Source: Cryptomeria japonica (Eukaryota > Streptophyta > Pinopsida > Cupressales > Cupressaceae). Taken from it: a DNA stretch of 64,000 nt. The DNA is taken from positions 118,487,140 to 118,551,139 of the forward strand of contig NC_081410.1 of the NCBI RefSeq assembly GCF_030272615.1, read 5' to 3'. The position numbers were made by a program, and so were the translations under genes. The notes below the pieces were generated by a model that saw only the letters and a program-made list of their open reading frames with translations, had not been told where the DNA came from and ran no database searches. This document shows positions 35,704 through 47,782 of the stretch, piece by piece (positions within the stretch are counted from its first letter, which is position 1; every line of letters starts with the position of its first letter).

Positions 35704-37509
35704 ATTATCAATTAGCAACATAAAATATCTATCACCCTCCACTCTTCTAACATTTGTAGGTCTGCATAGGTCAGTATGCACAAGATCTAGCAGTCCATTA
35801 GATATATATTGTTTTCTCTTGAAAGAAATTCTTGTTTACTTACACAACTGAAATTCCTTACATACCAGATTAACAAGCTTAACAATCTTAGGTAGATCTC
35901 TAACAGCATGTGTAGAAAAGATCTTAATCTTTGAATCAAAGTTCACATGACACGTCCTCCTATGCCACAACCAACTCTCATCTATATTAGCAATCAAACA
36001 CCTTTTCTCACTAGCATTCAAATGAAAAATGTTACCTTCAGTCTTAGTCCCAGATGCAATCTCTATACCAGAGGCATTCAAGATCTTGCATTTACCATCC
36101 TTGAATTGTAGATCATAACCCTTATCAACCATTTGTCCAACACTCAAAAGGTTATTCTTCAAACCTTCAACATACAAGACATCATCAGTGTTATGCTTAC
36201 CATCAAAAGAAATAGAACCTCTCCCACAGATTACACAGGCTTTGTTATCTCCAAATCTAACTATTCCACCATCATACCTTTCCATGCTTACAAATTTTCT
36301 TTTATCACCACTCATATGATGTGAATAGCCGTTGTTAATCACCCATTCATCATTTTCTTCTACCTTAGTAGCCAAAATTTTCTCCTCAATAGAACAGCTA
36401 TTGGAATCAATAGGTGCAAGTCTATCTTCTTTAATGGCAATAAACACAACGTCATCTCCTTTTGATTCATCGTCTGTGACACCTTCATCTATATTATAAT
36501 AACAATTCTTCTGGTTCCTAAACTTTCGGTTAGACTTATAAGGCTTATCATACTTCTCATGCTTCTCATATCTAACATTCCTATCATGCTTGTCAAACTT
36601 ATCATGCCTGTCATACTCAGCCATTCTCTCCGGGCATCTAGAAGCAAAACGTCCTATCTTATTACAAGAGAAACATTTCAAGGGAAACTTTCCATCATAC
36701 TTGCCAACACCTTTAGGCAATCTTTGGGCAATCAATGCTTCAAGCTCATCAAGCTCTCTTTATTTCTTTTCCATCTCTCTTCTCTCTCTTTCATATCTGG
36801 ATATTCTGCACTCATCAGGATCATACTTCTTCTTACCAGATCCAAATGCAGATACTCTAAATGTTATCTCAGACTTTACATGTGATTCTCCAAATTCACT
36901 CAGCTCAAATGAAGCAAGCTTTCCAACCAACATATCTCTTTTCAATGTAGTCACACTTCGGATCTCATCAACAGTAGCAATCTTATGTTTATAAGCAGGA
37001 GGCAAAGATCTCAGCACCTTGGCAACAATTTCATATTCCTCAAAGCTTCCACCGACACATCTGATACCTAGGACAAGTTCATTCACCTTATCCATAAAAT
37101 AATGTATGTTCTCATCATCTCCCATCTTCAATGTCTCATATTTTCCTTTCAAACTATGCAACTTAGCAGCTTTCACCTGTTTGTCACCTTCATACAAAAT
37201 CTCAAACTTCTCCTAGATCTCATGTGTGGTCTGAAGTCCCATAACATTTGTTATTTCTAAATCAGTCAAGGCACTAAGAAATGAATCCTTCACTCTAATG
37301 TTATATTCTGCTTCCTTAACCTCATCTAGAGTAGATGGTCCATTCTGAGGAACAACATAGCGATTCTTTGTGATCTTCCAATACTCTTCTCCAAGACATT
37401 TCAAGTGCACCTCCATCTGGTTCTTCCATATAGTATAGTTGATTCCATCAAACCTCAAAATGTCCTTCTTGAAAAGAATACCTTGTGTTGCCATCCCAGA
37501 TCTCCTCAA
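35704..37509 (-). pseudogene. copia A1 integrase start, protease and gag
   Basis: 35704-35830 is the beginning of the integrase core. The frame 36735-35836 holds a zinc knuckle CFSCNKIGRFASRCP (His replaced by Arg, so likely dead), a charged repeat-like linker (KYDK, DRHDK), and the protease NNGYSHHMSGDK, where the catalytic Asp is lost; A2 keeps Asp but has DNG instead of DSG. The GAG pre-integrase part follows (HLNASEKRCLIANI, WLWHRRTCHVNFDSK). Frames 37197-36760 and 37509-37213 are gag (UBN2 type): FDGINYTIWKNQMEVHLKC, LGIRCVGGSFEEYEIVAKVL and PPAYKHKIATVDEI. An in-frame stop splits them near 37213. Confidence 0.85.
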
Positions 37510-37536
37510 GTGATTAAGATTCTACCAAAGGATCTA

Positions 37537-37548
37537 GCTTTGATACCA
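37537..37548 (-). other. copia A1 primer-binding site (initiator tRNA-Met)
   Basis: The minus strand reads tggtatcaaagc two bases after the LTR end, one base different from the standard tRNA-Met site. Confidence 0.9.
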
Positions 37549-37550
37549 AT

Positions 37551-38101
37551 TGTTAGCAGCAGCGAAGAAGGAAGACTGAGAAGGGGGGTTGAATCAGTCT
37601 TCATCAGAATATAAAACTTTAAGAACAATAACAGATCTACCAAATTACAACAATAGACAGATAATCAAATTAACAACACAACACGCAACACCAAGATTTT
37701 GAAGTGGAAAACCCGTTTAAGGGATAAACCACAGTGGGATCCTACCTATAGTAAGATGATACTCTGCAGTAGTATGTGAAAATATTACAATGGGGAATGC
37801 ACATGCATTCAGACACACTGCCTAGAGCTCACTGCTCAAAAGATATTTTCTCAGAAGGCTACAACCCTCAGGGAAGTTTCATTGACTTACAATAAGATTT
37901 GGACGACAATCCGGAAGAAGTGAACTAAAAGAATAGCATCTCCAAATGCCTGATTACAGTTCTCGTTAAGCACAGTTGTTTGCTTTGCAACACCAATCTC
38001 ACCTCAAACTCAACACCGAATGATAAATCACGTGTTCCCACACAAATCTGTCCCTAATAATGCAGACACAATATTGACACCCAAACTACATGAATAATTA
38101 A

Positions 38102-38180
<79 letters not shown>

Positions 38181-38712
38181 CATCAACCTTGATAACTAGG
38201 TCGGCTAAACCCTAACCCTCAACTCACAATTACAAGATCACATCACACAATACAAAGATCGATCATCGGACCAATATAATGATTTACATAGCATAGCATG
38301 GTCCTAAATCAAAATCCCAAATGATCATTTCCACCAAAAATCATGCCAAGATTAGTTGTAACACGTTACACAACCAGAAATACTGCATAACACGAAAATC
38401 AATATCGATTGATGAAAACCACCAAAAAATAACACAATGATCAATGCGGATCGTCAAAACAAATAGGACACGACTAGGAATCACCAGCAAGCATGTTAGA
38501 ATCATCTGGAACAGTTGCACCAACACCATTTTTCAAATCTTCATTGGTCAACATCTAGAAACTCAAGAATACAACCAATCAGCAACCATCATGAAGAAAG
38601 ATAACTTGTGGAGCACCAAATCACGAACCAACTAAAGTGAAGATACACAAGATCATCCCAAAGTCTCAGCACAAGATCTAATCACACTGGAATATACCAA
38701 AGGAAACATCAA
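37551..38712 (-). repeat. copia A1 5' LTR (right), truncated by the duplication junction
   Basis: Starts TGTTAGCAGCAGCG and follows the complete LTR at 55012-56248 up to aggaaacatcaa (equivalent to 56102), then stops. The last ~146 bases of the LTR are absent. It carries an expanded AT run. Confidence 0.9.
38104..38177. repeat. microsatellite (TA)37 in copia A1 LTR
   Basis: Seventy-four bases of pure TA. The equivalent sites in the other copia A LTRs have only short runs (about 33792, 49758 and 55565). Confidence 0.95.
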
Positions 38713-38720
38713 TTACAACT

Positions 38721-39905
38721 TTGTTTCTTGCTCATGCATGAGACCAGTCTTCCACCAAGAAAAAATGTACCACCGGTTGTGCTCTTCCGATCATCCACAT
38801 TACCAGCTCAGTCAGCATCTATAAACACTTTCAGGTTGAAATTATTACTGTATGGATACAATAATCCATAGTCAATAGTTTCCTTCAGATATCTCAGAAT
38901 CCGCTTGACTGCTACCAAGTGGGATTCTCTTGGGGTTTTCTGGAACCGTGCAGCAATGCCCACTGCATGTGCAATGTCCGGTCTGGTATGTACTACATAG
39001 TACAATTTACCAATCATTGATCAGTATTCTTTCTCCTTTACCAACCCTGAGTCATCCTCTTTGGATAATTTACAACCGGTCACCATCGGTGTACCAACCA
39101 GTTTGTTGTCTTCCATGCCAAAGGTCTCCAACACCTCTTTGACATATTTGGACTGAGTGATAAAGATTCCATCTTTCATTTATTGAATCTATAGTCTAAT
39201 GAAGAACTTAATCTCCCCTATAAGTGACATCTCAAACTCCTTTTTCATCTCATCTGCAAAATCATGACTCATCTTGTCATCTCCTCCAAATATTATGTCA
39301 TCAACAAATACCTCGCAGATGAGAATCTGATCTCCTTCTGACTTCAGGTAGATATTACTATCCTCACTTGTTCTCTCAAATCCAATCTTCCCAAGATGGG
39401 AGTGCAAGCGTTCATACCATGCTCTAGGTGCCTGCTTTAGTCCATACAAGGCCTTATGTATCCTACACACCATGTCACTGTCTTTTGATAGGGCAAACCC
39501 ATTTGGTTGCTCTATATACACCTCCTCTTCTAGTATTCCATTCAGGAATGCATACTTTACATTCATTTCATATACTTTGAATCCCTTGAATGTTGCATAT
39601 GCAAGAAGCATATGAACTCCTTCCAATCTGGCTACTGGAGCAAAGGTTTCTCCATAGTCTTCTCCTTCTTCTTGGGCATACCCTTTACACACCAATCTAG
39701 CTTTGTTTCTGACCATTGATCCATCTTCATTCAGCTTATTTCTGAAAACCCATTTGGTTCCAATGACATTTTTATGCTTCGGTCTGGGTACCAAAGACCA
39801 TGTACCATTCTTTTCTATTTGGTCAAGTTCCTCTTCCATTGACTTGATCCAGTCTTCATCTTTATGTGCCTCTCTAAATGTTTTAGGCTCAAATTCAGAG
39901 ATCAT
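38721..39905 (-). pseudogene. copia B2 RNase H (partial) and RT
   Basis: Frame 39905-39189 spans most of [86 protein letters not shown], and VFVDDIIFGGDD (catalytic block). A stop (LQ-type position near 39190) and further stops lead to 39017-38808 with RPDIAHAVGIAARFQ and the start of RNase H (FIDAD). The element ends at the duplication junction. Confidence 0.9.
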
Positions 39906-41005
39906 GCAAGATTTTTCTCTAATCTTTCTTCTTGTAAGAATTCATGCATCCTTGTCTCCTATGATCTGCTTTTGATCATGATTTAGCTTTACATACCTAG
40001 GAATGATCTTAGTTGTTTCCTCTTGCTTTTATTCTTCATCCTCTTCTTCATCCTCATCTTCATCAGCTTCAGCATCCACCAGTGTAGGAGCATTGTAACT
40101 AGTGCTTGGTTGTTTTGCAACCGATTCCTAGAAGGTTACTACTGGTTCATCTCCTACTTGCTTGCTATCGGTTTCCTCATATTTCTCAGAGGTTTCATCA
40201 ATTCTAACATTGATGCTTTCAACAATTCTCTGAGTCCTATTGTTGAAACATTTGAGAGCTTTGCTCTTTGTGGAATACCCTAAGAATATTCCCTCGTCAC
40301 ATTTAGCATCAAACTTTCTATGATGTTCACTCCTCTTGATATAGCATTTACTACCAAACACTTTGAAGTAGCTTACCACTGGTGTCTTACTGGTCCAATA
40401 CTCATAAGGTGTTTTGTCCTTACCCATTTTGATGAGTACCCGGTTCATTGTGTCGACTGCAGTGCTCACCGCTTCTCTCCAAAAGGTGTGAGCAACCTTT
40501 CCTTGGATCAACATAGTTCTAGCTACTTCAACCACAATCTGATTGTTTCTCTCTACTAGGCCATTTTGTTGTGGAGTCTGGGGGTAGACAGTTGCCTCTT
40601 GATGCCATTCTCTTCACAGTATTTTTTGAATTCACCGGAAGTGAATTCTCCTCCTTGGTCAGTTCTTAAGCACTTAATCCTCTTACTGCTTTCTTTTTCT
40701 ACAAGTGCTTTGAAGGCTTTGAACTTTCCAAAAGCTTCAAATTTGTCCTTCAAGAATGTGACCCACATCATTCTTGAGCAATCATCAGTAAGAATAATAA
40801 AATACTTATCTCCCTACACACTCCTAGTTTTCATAGGATCACACAAATCAGTATGCACAAGATCAAGTAAATTGTCTGCAGTGAAAGGTTTACCTTTGAA
40901 GGTTGAGGAAGACATTTTCCCCAGTTGACACTCTCTGCACAAAGGATTTTCCAGTTTTCTCAGCATAGGCAATCCTCTAATAGCCTTGATCTTATTGGCC
41001 TTCAC
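39906..41005 (-). pseudogene. copia B2 integrase
   Basis: Minus strand: 41005-40814 gives RKLENPLCRECQLGKMSSST (zinc-binding Cys pair) and LLDLVHTDLCDPMKTRS (first catalytic Asp). 40771-40556 has MMWVTFLKDKFEAF and KCLRTDQGGEFTSGEFKKYC (second Asp). 40535-40128 has GKVAHTFWREAVSTAVDTMN and [18 protein letters not shown]. The acidic linker follows to 39906. The frames are interrupted near 40814 and 40556 by stops. Confidence 0.85.
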
Positions 41006-42455
41006 AATATTGTCAAAGTTTACATGGCAAAGTCTCCTATGCTATATCCAGCTATCCTCAAACTTAGCAATTAGACATGTACTGACATTAGCATTTAGCT
41101 GAAATAGGTTACCTTTGGTCTGCATACTGGTAGCCATCAGTTCACCATTCATTCCCTTGATTTTACACACCATTTCTAAATTCCAAAGTGAGTCCATTAT
41201 CATTCAGTTGAGTAACACTCAAAAGGTTGTGTCTGAGACCTTCTACCCAATACACATTGTCAACACTGCTTCTTCCATTCAGAGGGATGGACCCTCTGCC
41301 TTTTACCATACATGGTGCATCATTACCAAAATGAACCACTTCACCATCATACTCTTCCAAAGATAGAAACTTACTCTGGTCACCAGTCATATGGTGAGAA
41401 CAACCACTATCAATAATCCATTCATTGGAATTATCAAAGCGGGAGACAAGAGCCTTCTTGTCTGACACATCTTCCTTGACCGCTACAAACACAATATCTT
41501 CATTTTCTTCATCTTCTGATTCCTCATCAGTGACACCTTCATCAACTGCTACAGAACAGTTTCTCTAGTTTCCTCCTTTGAACTTACTGAACCTCTCTGG
41601 TTTATCCTTGTTGTCACCATTAGGGTAGTTTACAGCAATGTGTCCTATCCGGTTATAAGAAAAGCATTTCAAAGGAAGCTTACCTCTATATTTACCAGTT
41701 CCCTTGGGAAGTCTCTTGGCGAGAAGAGCTTCAAATTCCATCAGGATCTCCTCATCTTCCATTTCTCTACTTTGTCTTGGTTCACCACTAGTACTAGCTT
41801 CTTTGCCTTTTCTAGATGGTGCAGCAGATGCTCTAAAGGTTGATTCAGTCTCCTGAATATTGTCATCATAATTGTTTAGCTCATAAGTTGTTAACTTTTC
41901 AATGATGGAGTCCAGGGATACCTTTGTCTTGTCTGCAGACCTCAACTCATGAATAGTAGCAACCCTTATTGCATAGATCGGTAATAAGGATCTCAAAACT
42001 TTTCTAACAACAGTGGAATCTTCCATTTTACCACCTACACTCTTGATATCTCCAACAACAGTTTTGATTCTTATTCCATATTGTTGAATGGTCTCTCCTT
42101 CAACCATCTGCATGTCTTCAAACTTTCCCCTAAGGCTTTCTTCCTTAGCTTGTTTCACATGCTCATTACCGGCATAGATATTCTCAAGGGCATCCCATAC
42201 TTCTTTGGGATTCTCTTTGTCCTGAACATCAATAAACTCAATGTCGGATAAACTGCTAATTAGGGCTTCCATGACTTGCCCATTCTCTTGAATCTCTCTC
42301 TTTTTATCATCAGTGAGAGTATCGGTAGGGATAACATAAGCATTCTCAACATAGCTCCAATGTTGAGCACCCATGCTTCTGATGTATATCTTCATTTTGT
42401 CCTTCAATATTTTAAAGTTGTCTCTGTTGAACTTTGGACCTTCTCTCTTCATCAT
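41006..42455 (-). pseudogene. copia B2 gag and protease
   Basis: Gag is a single 296-codon frame (42455-41565) beginning about 58 bases from the primer-binding site: FNRDNFKILKDKMKIYIRSM, then ENPKEVWDALENIYAGNE (UBN2 type). Its zinc knuckle CFSYNRIGHIAVNYP has Tyr in place of two of three Cys, so it should not hold zinc; G-to-A changes explain both. The protease is in 41492-41163: EWIIDSGCSHHMTGD (active site intact), VEGLRHNLLSVTQL. The GAG pre-integrase part lies at about 41160-41010 with stops. Confidence 0.9.
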
Positions 42456-42512
42456 TAAAGTAGGATCTTTACCTCAAGTAGTTAAGCTTACAACACAGAG
42501 GACCTGGAAGAT

Positions 42513-42524
42513 GCTCTGATACCA
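42513..42524 (-). other. copia B2 primer-binding site (initiator tRNA-Met)
   Basis: The minus strand reads tggtatcagagc, an exact match to the standard site, two bases from the LTR. Confidence 0.95.
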
Positions 42525-42526
42525 AT

Positions 42527-43961
42527 TGATAAATCAATGATGAACAGTTAGTACCAAACCGGTACTAAGGGGGGGGTGAATTAGTATTGATAAAAACACT
42601 TTTCCTTGAACCGGTTTGACTGAGAACCCTGCACTTTGACTGGAAAGCAATAACACCGGTCTGAACCAAATTACTACCGGTTAAACACAGTGAAAGACAT
42701 AAACTGGTAACTCAGCTTTCCACACAATCTAACATCTTATTTCCACTTCACTCATATTCATACACTTGCAATACTTTAATAGAAATGTAAAGACTTACAG
42801 GTTCAACATGTGTTATTGCTTAATAGAGAATAACAAAGCATCATATGAAAAGCATCACACATAACACACATATTTTTCACGTGGAAACCCAACTGGGAAA
42901 AACCACAGTGGGGATGAATACCCACAAGCTGTTCTTTGAACTCTTCTGAAGTCTTCTCTATTAGGAGCCTAGTCATGTTAAAGACTTTACAATAGGTTCT
43001 GTTAGGAACCGATCCTGCTAGGGATCACCTGGTTAAGGGATGGCTAGAATACCCGGTTAAGGGTTAAACCCTGTTAAAGGTTACCTTGTTAGAGAATTTT
43101 TAGAACTCAATGATTTTGAGTCACCCTGTTAAAGGATTTACAGCAAGTCGGTTAAAGCTAGCCTGTTAAGGGATTTTCCAACTATTGATGTGGTTAGAGG
43201 TCAACAAGTATTAAAATGATCTGGTAACAACACTCAATGCCAATACAGATTCGCTTCAATTTCTTCCTTTTGTACTAACACTCTGCAGGTATCTATTCTC
43301 ATATTTGGTCTGGCAAGAATCACGTATCTTTGCACTTAGATACACACACAACATTTGCCAACAACCTCAACATGAAAAACAACATCGACCTTATAGGAAA
43401 CAGATAGGTCAATAGCATAAACCCTAAACATTTAGGTTATGCAATTTAGTCGGTTTAATCCTAACTGTTGATCATATTGCATTGATTACAACAGTCTTGA
43501 ACATATCTCAAGACGTTCTCCGTCGTTCATTCTTCACCGCTACCTGGAGGCTGATAACCCATCACGCGTTCTCCACCATTTACAGAGACTTCGCATATTC
43601 CCGAGGTAGATAGGATCAATCTCCTTCATGCAAGATCCTTCACGCGCACAGGGCTAACGTGGCAACATAATCTATTCTTCATTACAATGCTAGCACAACA
43701 CACAATGTCATCGGTTGAATCACATAGGCATAGAGCACTTCAACCTAAAACCCTGAAGCTAAGACTACCAACCGGTAGTCATACCATATGAAACCTTGAT
43801 ACAAAACATTCCATATACTAGTTCACATTCCATCATACCGGTTCACTTGGACAGACATACCGCTTCATTTTGTCACATATATCGGTTCACATTTCAACAT
43901 ATTGACATCAATGACAACATACAATATCATCATGTCAACATACTCTTCACATATGCCAACA
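42527..43961 (-). repeat. copia B2 5' LTR (right), complete
   Basis: 1435 bp; starts TGATAAATCAATG next to the primer-binding site and ends ATGCCAACA before TGGTA. It is the pair of 23943-25373. Confidence 0.95.
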
Positions 43962-44637
43962 TGGTAGAGGGCAGAAATCACCAAGAAGTGAAGAGTAGCA
44001 AGGCCAAGAAGGCAGTAAAGACTCTCAGAGAGGAGCATTTAGAGGATCCTATAGAGGAAGAAGCAATTTTAGGGGCAGGTTTGGAAACTCTGGAAGAGGA
44101 AATACAATCTTCAATGGTAGGTGTTATCATTGCAATCAAGTTGGGCATACCATGAGTAAGTGCCCGAGGAAAGCCTCAAGCTCCACAAGCTCATACATGG
44201 GGGAAAGAAGAGCTCAATTGTTGCAAGAAGAGGACACTGAGAGTGTAACTTCTTCAATCAGCAAGGCAGGGATAGTGATAGATGGAGAAAACTTAATGAT
44301 GAGGAGAACAATTCTCAAGATACCCCAAGCTCAACACCCACCACAAAGGAAAAGATTGTTCAGGACCACTTGTAGGTCACATGGGAAGATTTGTAAAGTG
44401 ATTGTAGATTCAGGTTCCACTGAGAATATTTTCTGAGTTAAAATGGTGGACAAACTCAAACTGAAAAGATTGCCTCACCTCACTCCCTACAAGGTATCAT
44501 GGCTCAACCGAGGTCAACATGTATTGGTTGATGAACAAGCATGGGTGGATTTTGAAATTGAGAAGTACAAGGACAGATTATTATGTGACATATTGCCTAT
44601 GGATGCTTGTCATTTGTTATTGGGCCATCCATGGTAA
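43962..44637 (+). pseudogene. G2 gag end (zinc knuckle) and protease
   Basis: The knuckle near 44120-44170 reads CYHCNQVGHTMSKCP and is intact CX2CX4HX4C. The protease has VIVDSGSTENIF (active site intact, unlike G1) followed by a stop at 44434-44436, then KLKRLPHLTPYKVSWLNRGQ and DACHLLLGHPW with the stop shared with G1. Confidence 0.85.
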
Positions 44638-44654
44638 TATGATGGTAATATGAT
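44633..44654. repeat. 11-bp tandem duplication (ggtaatatgat)2
   Basis: G2 has two copies where G1 has one (28679-28689). The extra 11 bases shift the frame between protease and RT in G2 only. Confidence 0.9.
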
Positions 44655-46260
44655 GTGAGAGCTACTCATGATGGGGAGAAAAACATCTATCTTATCACCA
44701 AGAATGGGAAAAAGTATCAAATGGATCCACTACCTGAACCAAAGGAAGAAAAGAAAATAGGCTCAAGTGTGATGCTGATGAGAGGAAAAAAGTTTCTCAA
44801 AGTGTTGAAACAAGAAGGACATCAAGGCCATGCTATAGTGTTGAAACCTAGAGAAGAAGCTAAGGCAGATCCAATGAGTGAAGTGCCTCAAGAGGTGAAA
44901 GGTCTACTCAAACAATATGAAGAAGTAATAGGTGATGACATACATGATTCTTTGCCTTTAATGAGAGATGTAAATCATCAAATAGACTTAATACTAGGGG
45001 GCAATCTGCCAAACAAAGTTGCCTACAAAATGACACCTAGTCAAAATGAGGAGATCGCCAAACAAGTGCAAGAACTCTTCGAAAAAGGGTTTATCAAGAA
45101 GAGTTTGAGTCTATGTATTGTTCCTACTATGTTAGTGCCTAAAAAGGGAGGCAAATGGAGAATGTGCACGGACTCCAGAGCAATCAACAAGATTACTATA
45201 AGGTATCTGTTTCCCATCCCACAGATTGAAGACCTATTAGACAATCTAGGAGGGTGCAAGCTACTTCACAAAGGTGGACTTAAAGTCTGGTCACCATCAG
45301 ATCAGAATTAGACCTTGAGATGAATGGAAAATAGCCTTTAGAACCAATGCAGGCCTATATGAGTGGTTGGTGATGTCATTCAGCCTCACCAATGCACCTA
45401 GTACCTTCCAAAGGCTCATGAATGAAGTCTTAGTTGATTTTATTGGTAGATTTATAATTGTGTATCTTGATGACATTTTGATCTACAGCAGGTTCAAGGA
45501 AGAACACCTCAAGCACTTGGAGATGGTTTTGAAGAAGTTGAAGGAGGCTCAACTCAAGACTAACCTCGAAAAATGTAAGTTTTTGAAAACAGAGCTTGTA
45601 TACCTTGGTTTTGTTATTTCTCATGGATGTTTAAAAATGGATCCAATTAAGGTAGAAGAAATACTTAATTAGCCTATCCCTAGGCGCATAAGTGATGTTA
45701 GAATCTTTCATGGAATGACATCTTTTTATAGGAAATTTGTGAGAAACTTTAGCCATGTTTGCGCTCCTATTCTCAATACCATTAAAGGAGGGATTAAATG
45801 TCACTTTAAGTGGAAAGAGGAAGCCAATAAGGGATTTGGAATTTTGAAAACCAAGATAGCAAAGCTGCCAACCCTTAGATTGCCTGACTTCAATTAGTTG
45901 TTTATAGTAGAATGTGATGCAAGTCAAAGGGTAATAAGGGCAGTTTTAAGCCAAGAGGGACATCATATAGCTTTCTTCTTAGAAAAGTTAAATGAAGCTA
46001 AGAAAAAGGTACTCCACATATGACTTGGAGTTGTATGCAATGGTTCAAGCATTGAAAAAATGGTGTCACTACCTGCTGCCCAAAGAATTTGTAGTCTTCA
46101 CTGACAACCATGCCCTTAGTTTCCTCAATGGGCAAGAGAAGTTGAACCAAAGACACCTAAAGTGGGTTGAGTACCTACAATCTTATACATTCACTATCAA
46201 ACACAAGAAAGGGACAACCAACAAAGTTGTTGATGCACTAAATAGGAGAATCATGACCAT
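44655..46260 (+). pseudogene. G2 reverse transcriptase and RNase H
   Basis: Frame 44655-45311 covers the RT start (VNHQIDLILGGNLPNKVAY, MCTDSRAINKITIRYLFPIP). The extra G seen in G1 is also here (near 45274). 45367-45672 has TNAPSTFQRLMNEVL and VYLDDILIYSR (catalytic block); a stop follows at 45670. 45715-45897 holds FYRKFVRNFSHVCAP. RNase H is split by a stop near 45896 and by the shift shared with G1; 45992-46260 keeps FTDNHALSFLNGQEK with its Asp. Confidence 0.9.
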
Positions 46261-47761
46261 GCAAGAGATAATATTGCAAAGTGTGGGTTTCAGTGAGTTA
46301 AAAGACCTCTACAAGGATGATAAGGATTTTGCAGAGATAAATAATGTTTGTACTGATTTTTATAACACCTCACATGTCTCTTATTCAGAATACATGATAC
46401 AAGAGGGTTTGTTGTTCAAAGATCATCTTCTTTGCATACCTCAATGTTCTATGAGGCAAAATATTATTCAAGAGAATCATCAAGGAGGTCTAGGAGGTCA
46501 TTTTGGTTTTGATAAGACTTTGGAGCAGGTTGGTAGGTTTTATTATTGGCCCAAGTTGCAATCAAAAGTGATAAGGTTTGTAGAGAAATGTACTATCTGA
46601 CAAAGAGAAAAAGGAACCTCAAGTAATGCAGGTCTATATCAACCCTTGGTCATACCTCAGAGGCCTTGGGAATGTTTGAGCATGGATTTTGTGTTAGGCT
46701 TGCCTAGGACACCAAGAGGATTTGATAGTGTGTATGTGGTTGTAGATAGGTTCAAAAAAATGGAACATTTCATACCTTGCAAGAGCACCAATGATGCCAC
46801 CTATATTGCAGGCCTCTTCTTCAAGGAGATAGTCAGAATTCATGGTCTTCCAATCAACATTGTTAGTGATACAGATGTGAATTTTTTGAGCCACTTTTCG
46901 AGGACACATTGGAGGAAGTTGTGCACCAATTTATATTTCTCATCTTCTTATCATCCTCAATCAGATGGTCAGACAAAGGTAGTCAACCGGTCATTGGGTA
47001 ATTTGCTAAGATGTCTTACAAAACAACATGGGCACACTTGGGATATAGTACTTGGACAGGCAGAATATGCATATAATGACTCAGTGAACCATAGCACAAG
47101 TAAAATTCCTTTTGAGATAGTGTATGGATTCCATCCTAGGGGAATATTAGAGCTCAGAGATCTCAATTCAATGGCACCTAAGAGTGCAGAAGGGGAGAAC
47201 TTTGTCGAAGGTATTAAAGAGGTGCATGATAAGGTAAGGCAGTCCTTACAATAAAAATCCGAGTAGTATAAGGTTCAAGCTAATAGAACAAGGAGGAAGG
47301 TACAATTTAAAGTAGGAGACTTAGTGCTGGCATACCTTAGGAAGGAGAGGCTTCCAAAAGGGTAGGCTATCAATCTCATGATGAAGAAAATTAGACCTCT
47401 CAAGGTGGTGCACAAGTATGGGCAGAATGCCTATGAGGTTGAACTTCCTCCTACCTTGGGAATATCTCTTGTTTTTAATGTATGTGATCTCTATCCATAT
47501 AAGGGAGAGACACCAATAGATCAGATAGACATACCATCACCAGTTCATGAAGAATGGATAAAGGATTTGCCACCTAGTCAATTGGTTGAGTTAGAGAGTA
47601 TCTTGGATACCAAGATAGTGAAAAAGACAAGGAAAGGAGTCTACAAGCACTATCTTGTCAAGTGCAAATGGTTACCTGATTCAGATGCCATGTGGATGTC
47701 AGAGGAAGATATACTTCAGCATGGAGTGGATATTTCAGACCTTATAACTCAAGGGACTTGA
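46261..47761 (+). pseudogene. G2 integrase with chromodomain
   Basis: 46261-46600: zinc-binding part, GGLGGHFGFDKTLEQVGRFY and VEKCTI then a stop. 46646-47254: core, MDFVLGLPRTPRGFDSVY, INIVSDTDVNFLS and HPQSDGQTKVVNRSL with the same Glu-to-Lys change as G1. 47378-47761: GQNAYEVELPPTLGISLVFN, then chromodomain KHYLVKCKWLPDSDAMWMSE, in which WKG has become CKW. One frame carries all three parts, broken by a few stops. Confidence 0.9.
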
Positions 47762-47782
47762 GTTCTTTGACCTAGTGGAGTA

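Larger units (their letters stand above)
25855..38712. repeat. tandem duplication unit 1 (12.9 kb)
   Basis: Runs from within copia B RNase H to within the copia A right LTR. It contains in order B1 pol, B1 right LTR remnant, G1 from zinc knuckle to 3' LTR, copia A left LTR remainder, A1 interior and right LTR. The same order recurs in 38721-56102. It lacks about 3.05 kb of copia B and about 1.5 kb of copia A compared with unit 2. Confidence 0.85.
38721..43961 (-). mobile_element. copia B2: right part of the copia B duplicate
   Basis: Interior from RNase H (38721) to gag (42455), then primer-binding site and complete LTR to 43961, followed by TGGTA. It lacks the left LTR and the last part of pol because the duplicated segment starts inside RNase H. 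Confidence 0.9.
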
